A stretch of 58,746 bases of DNA. Source: Arcobacter sp. CECT 8985. GTDB taxonomy: Bacteria; Campylobacterota; Campylobacteria; Campylobacterales; Arcobacteraceae. Positions 52,277 through 58,746 of the stretch are shown in pieces. Numbering within the stretch: the first letter of the stretch is position 1; each line of letters opens with the position of its first letter. The notes beneath the pieces are model-generated. The model did not search any database, had not been told where the DNA came from, and saw nothing but the letters and a program-made list of their open reading frames with translations. The DNA lies in NCBI RefSeq assembly GCF_004116495.1, contig NZ_PDKC01000018.1:1-58746 (forward strand). Reading direction: 5' to 3'. Made by a program: the position numbers and the translations under genes.

Positions 52277-52618
52277 TTAAAGGAATTGTGGGGGATGTAC
52301 GCCAGTTCTTCTAAAGGCGAAGAATTTACAATAATATGGACATCTTGGAATAAATTTAAATAGTGATACTGCTAATTGAGTTTTTCTTCTAAAAACACAA
52401 TCACAATGACAAGGTTTATTATTTTTGATTATAGTATTTAATAAACTTTGCTCTTCGCAACAGAGTATTTCATCTTCATTTTCATCTGAAAAGCTATATT
52501 TTGTAAAATTAAGATTGTTTTTAAAAGTTGTAGTCATGCCATGAAGTCTTTGTGCTACTGCATAAGCAAGTATTGAAGACAATGAAAAATACTTTTTAAA
52601 ACCAAGAGGCTTTATCAT
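52277..52618 (-). CDS. Cys-rich protein of unknown function upstream of metE
   Basis: This 113-residue protein has eight cysteines in groups: C53-C54, C70-H71-C72-x-C74, and C93-x3-C97. This looks suited to binding a metal or an iron-sulfur cluster. The N-terminus is KPLGFKKYFSLSSILAYAVA and the end is FFAFRRTGVHPPQFL. No family was recognised. AAAGGAGTAGTC is a near-perfect ribosome binding site, so it is very probably translated. It lies 66 bp before the zinc enzyme metE on the same strand. A link to metal supply or methionine control is only a guess. Confidence 0.65.
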   Translation of the reverse strand: MIKPLGFKKYFSLSSILAYAVAQRLHGMTTTFKNNLNFTKYSFSDENEDEILCCEEQSLLNTIIKNNKPCHCDCVFRRKTQLAVSLFKFIPRCPYYCKFFAFRRTGVHPPQFL

Positions 52619-52670
52619 GACTACTCCTTTATTTTTTTGGAATTATATCTTAAGAAATCTTAAGTATTTC

Positions 52671-52702
52671 AAAAAGAGTAAAATTAATTATTTACTCTTT
52701 TT
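52671..52702 (-). terminator. Terminator of the pyruvate dehydrogenase operon
   Basis: AAAAAGAGTAAA, loop ATTAATTA, TTTACTCTTTTT: a perfect 12-bp stem that covers the lpdA stop codon, with T runs both ways. It closes the aceE-aceF-lpdA operon. Confidence 0.88.
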
Positions 52703-54118
52703 TGCTTTTGGGTTTGGAAGATCTGTAATGCTTCCTTCATAAATCTCTGCTGTTAATCCAACTGATTCATGTAAAGTTGGGTGAGCGTGAATAGTAAGAC
52801 CTATATCTTCTGCATCACAATCCATTTCTAACGCAAGTCCAATTTCACCAAGTAATTCACCTGCATTATCACCAACAATAGCTCCACCAATTAATGTATT
52901 ATCTTTTTTATCAAAGATAAGTTTTGTAAATGCATTTTCACTTACATCACTTGCTAATGCTCTACCTGAAGCAGACCAAGGGAAAGTTGAAACTTCATAA
53001 TCTATTCCAGCTTCTTTTGCTTCTTTTTCAGTCATACCTGCCCATGCAATTTCTGGGAAAGTATATGCAATTGAAGGAATCATTTTTGGTGCAAAATAGT
53101 GTTTTTTACCTGCAATTACTTCAGCTGCAACATGACCTTCATGTACACCTTTGTGTGCAAGCATTGGTTGACCAACTATATCACCAATTGCAAATATATT
53201 ATCTACGTTTGTTCTCATTTGCTTGTCAACATCAATAATTCCCCAATCATTAACATTTACACCTGCATTTTCAAGACTTAACATTTTTCCATTTGCAGCT
53301 CTACCAATAGCTACTAATACTGCATCATAAACGATAGGTTCAGCACTTACACCTTCACCTTCCATTGATACATGAATTCCATCATCTTTTGCTTCAACTT
53401 TAGCAACTTTAGTATTTAACATAATATTAAATCTATCTTTGTTTGCTTTTGTATATGCTTTGATAACATCTTTATCTGCAACAGGAACTAATTGATCTTG
53501 CATCTCAACAACATCAATACTTGATCCTAGTTTTTGATAAACTGTACCCATCTCAAGTCCAATAATTCCACCACCCATAATAAGTAGTTTTTTTGGTACT
53601 TCTTTAAGTCTTAATGCATCTGTAGAGTCCCAAATTCTAGGATCTTCATGTGGAATAAATGGCAATTCAATTGGTCTAGAACCTGCTGCAATAATTGCAT
53701 TATCAAATTTAACAATTGTCTCTTCATCACCATTTTTAACAGATACACTATTTTTATCAATAAAGTTAGCAGTTCCATTTACAACAGTAACTTTTCTCAT
53801 TTTTGCCATTGCTGATAATCCATCAGTTAATTTTTTTACAACTGAACTTTTATATCCTTCAATTTTTTTGATATCAATTTCAGGTTTACCAAAACTAACA
53901 CCATGATGAGAAATCTCTTCTGCTTCTTCTATTACTTTAGCAACATGAAGAAGTGCTTTTGATGGAATACAACCTACATTTAGACAAACTCCACCTAAAG
54001 TATTATGTTTTTCAACTAAAACAACATCAAAACCTAAATCTGCACTTCTAAAAGCAGCAGAATAACCAGCTGGTCCTGCTCCTATTACTAATATTTGTCC
54101 TTTAATTTCTTTACTCAT
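52688..54118 (-). CDS. lpdA: Dihydrolipoyl dehydrogenase (E3 of pyruvate dehydrogenase)
   Basis: This 476-residue FAD enzyme reoxidises the lipoyl groups of E2. The FAD loop is VIGAGPAGYSAAF, the redox cysteines are C45 and C50 in GGVCLNVGCIPSK, the NAD site is IMGGGIIGLEMG, and the catalytic pair is H446/E451 in HAHPTLHES. It directly follows aceF (15-bp gap) as the third gene of the operon. TCGAGGTAATT precedes the ATG. Confidence 0.97.
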   Translation of the reverse strand: MSKEIKGQILVIGAGPAGYSAAFRSADLGFDVVLVEKHNTLGGVCLNVGCIPSKALLHVAKVIEEAEEISHHGVSFGKPEIDIKKIEGYKSSVVKKLTDGLSAMAKMRKVTVVNGTANFIDKNSVSVKNGDEETIVKFDNAIIAAGSRPIELPFIPHEDPRIWDSTDALRLKEVPKKLLIMGGGIIGLEMGTVYQKLGSSIDVVEMQDQLVPVADKDVIKAYTKANKDRFNIMLNTKVAKVEAKDDGIHVSMEGEGVSAEPIVYDAVLVAIGRAANGKMLSLENAGVNVNDWGIIDVDKQMRTNVDNIFAIGDIVGQPMLAHKGVHEGHVAAEVIAGKKHYFAPKMIPSIAYTFPEIAWAGMTEKEAKEAGIDYEVSTFPWSASGRALASDVSENAFTKLIFDKKDNTLIGGAIVGDNAGELLGEIGLALEMDCDAEDIGLTIHAHPTLHESVGLTAEIYEGSITDLPNPKAKKSK

Positions 54119-54133
54119 AATTACCTCGATTTA

Positions 54134-55816
54134 TTATAAAAGTAATAATCTAATATCACTTAATAGTTTTGAAAGTGTAGTTGTAAATCTTGCTCCATCA
54201 GCTCCATCAATAACTCTATGGTCATAAGATAAAGAAAGTGGTAACATTAATCTTGGTTCAAAATCTTTACCATTATATTTTGGTTTTATTTCTGATTTTG
54301 ATAATCCTAAAATTGCAACTTCTGGTGCATTAATAATTGGAGTAAATGCTGTTCCACCAATTCCACCAAGACTTGAAATTGTAAAACAAGCACCTTGCAT
54401 ATCTTGTGGTTTTAATTTCCCATCTCTTGCTTTTTTAGAGATCTCTTTTAATTCATTTGATAAATCTTCGATTCCTTTTTTATCAACATCTTTGATAACT
54501 GGAACTACAAGTCCATTTGGAGTATCTACTGCAACTGCAATATTTATATATTTTTTAAAGATAATACTTTGACCATCTGGGCTTAATGATGAGTTAAAAT
54601 TAGGGTGTAATTCTAATGCTTTTGCAACTGCTTTAAGTGCAAATACAAGTGGAGAAATCTTAACACCATTCTCTTTTTTTGCATTAAGTGCATTTTGAGT
54701 TTTTCTAAACTCTTCAAGTTCAGTAATATCAGCTTCTTCAAATTGTGTAACATGAGGAATACCAACCCAATTTCTATGTAAGCTTGGTCCAGATATTTTT
54801 TGAATTTTTGACATTTCAACTGTTTCAATTTCTCCAAATTTAGAAAAATCAATAGGTTTAAGTTCAGGTAAATCAAATCCTAAAGAACCACCACCAACTG
54901 TACCATTAGCTTCAGCTTTATTTATAGTTTTAATTTTAGTTTTGATGTATTCTCTTACATCTTCTCTTAAAATTCTACCTTTTCTTGCACTACCTTTTAC
55001 TAAAGATAAGTCAATTCCAAACTCTCTTGCTAATTTTCTAACAGATGGTGAAGCATAAACTTTTCCAGTAGTTTTTACAAAATCACCTTTTGGTGCTGTT
55101 GTTTCTTGTGCAACTGAATCTTCTTTTGTAGGAGTTTCAACTTTTGCAGTTGGCTCTTTTGTTTCTGATTTTACAGGAGCTTCTTCTTTTACTGGTTCAG
55201 AAGTTGAACCTTCTACAACTCTTTGCATTTTTGCAATTAATGAACCTGTTTTAACTTTATCACCAGATTTAACTAATAGTTCAACTACTTTTCCATCAAA
55301 TGGTGCAGGAACATCCATAGTTGCTTTTTCTGTTTCTAAAGTAATAAGTCCAGTCTCTTCTTCAACATCATCACCAATTGCAACTGCAATTTCGATAACA
55401 TCAACTGCATCATCTTGTCCTAAATCAGGAACAAGTACATCTTCAATTACTGTTTTTGATTCTGTATTAGTTGCTGCTGATGTTTCTTCTTTTTTTGGCT
55501 CTTCTTTTGCTTCTTCTTTAACTTCTTCTACTTTTTCTTCAGCTTTAGGCTCTTCTTTTGCAGGTGCAGAATCTTCTGCTCCTGCTTTTTTTATAGTACC
55601 AACTACATCACCTTCTGAAATTTTATCACCTACTTTTACTTTTATTGAGTCAATAGTTCCTGCAAAATCTACAGGAATATCCATAGAAGCTTTTTCTGTT
55701 TCTACAACAATTACAGCTTCTTCTTCCTCAATACTATCACCGGGGTTAACACAAATTTCAATAACTTCTACTGCTTCTCCACCAACATCTGGTAGTTTAA
55801 TCTCTTCTATACTCAT
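54134..55816 (-). CDS. aceF: Dihydrolipoyllysine acetyltransferase (E2)
   Basis: This 560-residue core enzyme has two lipoyl domains with the modified lysines K42 (ETEKASMD) and K164 (ETEKATMD), joined by Ala/Glu/Lys/Pro-rich linkers. An E3/E1-binding domain follows at about 254-290 (ASPSVRKLAREFGI). The C-terminal catalytic acetyltransferase domain has the active His H533 in SYDHRVIDGADG. AAGGTGAAATA precedes the ATG. Second gene of aceE-aceF-lpdA, nine bases after aceE. Confidence 0.97.
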   Translation of the reverse strand: MSIEEIKLPDVGGEAVEVIEICVNPGDSIEEEEAVIVVETEKASMDIPVDFAGTIDSIKVKVGDKISEGDVVGTIKKAGAEDSAPAKEEPKAEEKVEEVKEEAKEEPKKEETSAATNTESKTVIEDVLVPDLGQDDAVDVIEIAVAIGDDVEEETGLITLETEKATMDVPAPFDGKVVELLVKSGDKVKTGSLIAKMQRVVEGSTSEPVKEEAPVKSETKEPTAKVETPTKEDSVAQETTAPKGDFVKTTGKVYASPSVRKLAREFGIDLSLVKGSARKGRILREDVREYIKTKIKTINKAEANGTVGGGSLGFDLPELKPIDFSKFGEIETVEMSKIQKISGPSLHRNWVGIPHVTQFEEADITELEEFRKTQNALNAKKENGVKISPLVFALKAVAKALELHPNFNSSLSPDGQSIIFKKYINIAVAVDTPNGLVVPVIKDVDKKGIEDLSNELKEISKKARDGKLKPQDMQGACFTISSLGGIGGTAFTPIINAPEVAILGLSKSEIKPKYNGKDFEPRLMLPLSLSYDHRVIDGADGARFTTTLSKLLSDIRLLLL

Positions 55817-55825
55817 TATTTCACC

Positions 55826-58498
55826 TTATGCATTTAATGGGTTAATTTTTTCTGTATCAATATTGTATTTTTTAATTGTATCTAATACAACTGATTTATC
55901 AATTAAACCTTTTTCTGCTAATTGAGAAATTGTTGTAAATACAATAAAGTTAGAATCAACTTCAAAGTGTGCTCTTAAGTTAGCTCTACTATCAGATCTA
56001 CCAAAACCATCTGTACCTAAAGCTTTAAAGCTTCCTTTTACATATGCTCTAATTTGATCAGAGTATAATTTCATATAATCTGTTGCAGAAACAATAATGT
56101 TATCTTCATTATCTCCAAGAACTTGTGTTACATATGGAACTTTTTTGTCTTCATTTGGATGTAACATATTGTATCTTTCAATATCTTGACCTTCTCTTGT
56201 TAATTCATTATAAGAAGTTACAGAATAAATATCAGAAGAAATTCCATACTCATCAGCTAAAATTGTAGCTGCTTTTCTAACTTGTTCTAAAATTGAACCA
56301 GAACCTAATAATTTAACATTATAATTATTTTTAGATTCAATAGTATCTAATTTATAAATACCTTTAATAATACCCTCTTCTACACCTTCTGGCATAGCTG
56401 GTTGAACATAGTTTTCATTCAATGTTGTTAAATAATAGAAAATATTTTCTTGTTTTTCACCATACATTCTTTCAATACCATTTTGAACAATAACTGCAAG
56501 TTCATAACCATAAGTTGGGTCATATGAAACACAATTTGGAATAGTGTTTGCTAATATATGTGAATGACCATCTTCATGTTGTAAACCTTCACCATTTAAT
56601 GTAGTTCTACCTGATGTTCCACCAACTAAGAAACCTCTAGCTTGTAAGTCACCAGCTGCCCATGCCATATCTCCAATTCTTTGGAAACCGAACATTGAGT
56701 AGTAAACATAAAATGGAATCATTGGACAATCATTTACAGAGTATGAAGTAGCAGCAGCAACCCAAGAACCCATTGCTCCAAGTTCATTAATACCTTCTTG
56801 AAGTACTTGTCCTTTTTTATCTTCTTTATAGTATGCAACTTGATCTCTATCTTGAGGAACATATTTTTGCCCTTCATGTGCATAAATACCAATTTGTCTA
56901 AACATACCTTCCATACCAAATGTTCTTGCTTCATCAGGAACAATTGGAACAATTTTTTTACCAATATTTTTATCTTTTACTAATGCATTTAATACTCTAA
57001 CAAGTACCATAGTTGTAGAAACTTCTCTATCTCCACTACCTTTTAATACTGCATCAAATGCTTCTAATGAAGGGATTTCTAATTTTTCAGAAAACTCTTT
57101 TCTTCTTTGTGGAATATAACCACCAAGTGCAGATCTTCTTTCTCTTAAGTATTGCATCTCTTCACTATCTTCTGCTGGTTTATAGTATGGTAAATTTTCC
57201 ATCTCTTCATCAGAAATAGGAATATCAAATCTATCTCTAAATTTTCTTAATGTCGCAAAATCAACTTTTTTTACACCATGAGCAATATTTTTACCTTCAG
57301 CAGCATCACCCATTCCATAACCTTTTACAGTTTTTGCTAAAATAACTGTTGGTCTACCTTTTGTTTCATTTGCTTTTTTATAAGCTGCATAAACTTTTAC
57401 TGGGTCATGTCCACCTCTGTTTAATCTCCAGATTTCATCATCACCCATGTTTGCTACTAGATCTTTCGTCTCTTCATATTTATTAAAGAAGTTTTCTCTA
57501 GTGTAAGCTCCACCTTTTTGTTTATAGTTTTGGTATTCACCATCAACTGTTTCATTCATAAGTTTAACAAGCTTACCTGATTTATCTTTTTCTAATAATG
57601 GATCCCAATATCTACCCCAAATTACTTTAATAACTTCCCAGTTTGCACCTCTAAACTCACCTTCTAGTTCTTGGATAATTTTACCATTACCTCTAACTGG
57701 TCCATCAAGTCTTTGTAAGTTACAATTCACAACAAATATTAAGTTATCTAAACCTTCACGTCCAGCAAGTCCTATTGCACCTAAAGATTCAGGTTCATCA
57801 CACTCACCATCACCCATATAACAATAAACTTTTTGGTCACTACAATCTTTAATACCTCTATCAGTTAAGTATTTTAAAAATCTAGCTTGATAAATAGCTT
57901 GTATTGGTCCAAGTCCCATAGATACTGTTGGGAACTGCCAATATTCTGGCATTAATTTTGGGTGAGGATATGAAGATAATCCTTTTCCATCAACTTCTTG
58001 TCTAAAGTTATCCATTTGTTCTTCAGTAATTCTACCTTCAACAAAACTTCTTGCATAAATTCCTGGGGCAATATGACCTTGGAAAAATACTAAGTCTCCA
58101 CCATTTTTATCATTTGGTGCTCTAAAAAAGTGATTAAAACCAACATCATATAATGTTGCAGAAGATGCAAATGATGCAATATGACCACCAAGCTCTAAAT
58201 TTTTCTTAGATGCTCTTAGAACCATAGTTTGTGCATTCCATCTAATAATTGATCTGATTTTTCTTTCTAATAATAAATTTGCTGGCATCTTTGGTTCATG
58301 ATGCACAGGGATTGTATTTAAATAAGCAGTCGTTGCTTTATATGGAAGATAGCCACCACTTCTTCTTGCTTTATCTATAAGTTTTTCAAGCAAATAATGT
58401 GCTCTTTCTGTTCCATCCTCGTCAATTACAGTTTCAAGAGCCTCCAGCCATTCTTTTGTTTCGCTAGGGTCAATATCTTGTAGTTTTTTATCTGACAT
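55826..58498 (-). CDS. aceE: Pyruvate dehydrogenase E1 component (homodimeric)
   Basis: This 890-residue thiamine-diphosphate enzyme decarboxylates pyruvate and acetylates E2. The ThDP/Mg motif is GDGECDEPESLG followed by NCNLQRLDG, and HGVKK and DRDQVAYY-type blocks are typical of the AceE class. The length is normal. AAAAGGAGTATAT precedes the ATG. The promoter must lie in the AT-rich region 58499-58746, where I see several TATAAT-like sequences but no clear operator. A complete PDH complex, rather than only pyruvate:ferredoxin oxidoreductase, is typical of Arcobacteraceae. Confidence 0.98.
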   Translation of the reverse strand: MSDKKLQDIDPSETKEWLEALETVIDEDGTERAHYLLEKLIDKARRSGGYLPYKATTAYLNTIPVHHEPKMPANLLLERKIRSIIRWNAQTMVLRASKKNLELGGHIASFASSATLYDVGFNHFFRAPNDKNGGDLVFFQGHIAPGIYARSFVEGRITEEQMDNFRQEVDGKGLSSYPHPKLMPEYWQFPTVSMGLGPIQAIYQARFLKYLTDRGIKDCSDQKVYCYMGDGECDEPESLGAIGLAGREGLDNLIFVVNCNLQRLDGPVRGNGKIIQELEGEFRGANWEVIKVIWGRYWDPLLEKDKSGKLVKLMNETVDGEYQNYKQKGGAYTRENFFNKYEETKDLVANMGDDEIWRLNRGGHDPVKVYAAYKKANETKGRPTVILAKTVKGYGMGDAAEGKNIAHGVKKVDFATLRKFRDRFDIPISDEEMENLPYYKPAEDSEEMQYLRERRSALGGYIPQRRKEFSEKLEIPSLEAFDAVLKGSGDREVSTTMVLVRVLNALVKDKNIGKKIVPIVPDEARTFGMEGMFRQIGIYAHEGQKYVPQDRDQVAYYKEDKKGQVLQEGINELGAMGSWVAAATSYSVNDCPMIPFYVYYSMFGFQRIGDMAWAAGDLQARGFLVGGTSGRTTLNGEGLQHEDGHSHILANTIPNCVSYDPTYGYELAVIVQNGIERMYGEKQENIFYYLTTLNENYVQPAMPEGVEEGIIKGIYKLDTIESKNNYNVKLLGSGSILEQVRKAATILADEYGISSDIYSVTSYNELTREGQDIERYNMLHPNEDKKVPYVTQVLGDNEDNIIVSATDYMKLYSDQIRAYVKGSFKALGTDGFGRSDSRANLRAHFEVDSNFIVFTTISQLAEKGLIDKSVVLDTIKKYNIDTEKINPLNA

Positions 58499-58746
58499 AT
58501 ATACTCCTTTTGTAATTTTATTTGAATCTTAATATCTAGTTAGCAAATAATATTAAAATAATACTATAATTAACTTATTTGATAGTTATCTACTAAAAGT
58601 ATAAATATATTATAAGAAATTATCTATTAAAAACAGAATAATGTCATAATAATTTTTATATTTAAAAAAAATTAAGATTTTTTATTAAGGATTGTTTAAT
58701 TTTTATACTTTTTTTATATTTTGTTTCTTAAAATGTACTTATATAT

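Noticed and set aside
53099-53281. Plus-strand frames inside lpdA, aceF, metE and similar genes
   Set aside because: These are shadows of strong coding genes on the other strand: rich in Leu, Phe, His and Gln, without binding sites or family features.

Overview
The window is very AT-rich (roughly 28% G+C by eye). It looks like a chromosomal segment of a free-living Campylobacterota bacterium, most likely an Arcobacteraceae (Arcobacter sensu lato). Supporting points are the codon usage, the A-rich AGGA-type ribosome binding sites, promoters with a clear TATAAT -10 but little -35, and a complete aerobic pyruvate dehydrogenase complex (aceE-aceF-lpdA) next to metE, nhaD, nadB and a full pstSCAB-phoU operon. 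No rRNA, tRNA, CRISPR array, intact transposase or phage module was recognised.

Layout. Positions 1-5.2 kb hold a small membrane-protein pair, a SulP anion transporter with a secreted partner, an orphan disulfide-reductase flavoprotein and Fe superoxide dismutase. Positions 5.3-14.6 kb are housekeeping and stress genes: a methyltransferase, an RNase H-like protein, a TetR regulator with two identical operators that also controls a DUF1348 gene, sfsA, hrpB, a parvulin, an acyltransferase, a hydrolase and a YitT protein. Positions 14.6-17.9 kb are a tight four-gene operon (type 2 argC, CtBP-like dehydrogenase, small hydrolase, PhzF). Positions 18.5-22.8 kb are the phosphate uptake operon behind a probable Pho box. 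Positions 22.9-34.3 kb contain an old yellow enzyme, an APC permease, a short encapsulated-ferritin-type protein without a visible targeting tail or shell gene, a cold-shock gene with a structured leader, a five-gene operon (RluE-type pseudouridine synthase, DEAD helicase, EamA transporter, GNAT, HAD), a small HTH protein with a 2-hydroxyacid dehydrogenase, and an RlmI-type methyltransferase.

Positions about 35.6-39.9 kb are the accessory part. They hold DUF1853, unrecognised short genes, a decayed SnoaL/NTF2-like pseudogene, an attC-like palindrome placed exactly as in an integron gene cassette, and two copies of a GGGGACA-centred repeat. After that the window returns to core metabolism: guaA, nhaD, nadB with an overlooked 41-residue lipoprotein gene in front of it, a DUF721/DciA-like gene, a YgjP-type metallopeptidase, aspartate aminotransferase, a CDF metal exporter, a chemoreceptor, metE with a cysteine-rich upstream gene, and lpdA-aceF-aceE.

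A recurring architectural feature is the compact hairpin that overlaps the stop codon and serves as a (often bidirectional) terminator between convergent genes. Several genes (hrpB, the RNase H-like gene, the DciA-like gene) have a -10 box 5-7 bases before the start codon and no Shine-Dalgarno sequence, so they may be transcribed as leaderless mRNAs. No convincing wholly new multi-gene system was found. The best leads are the cassette-like locus at 38.8-39.5 kb, the argC2-CtBP-hydrolase-PhzF operon, the tail-less EncFtn protein, the overlooked lipoprotein, and the Cys-rich gene upstream of metE.
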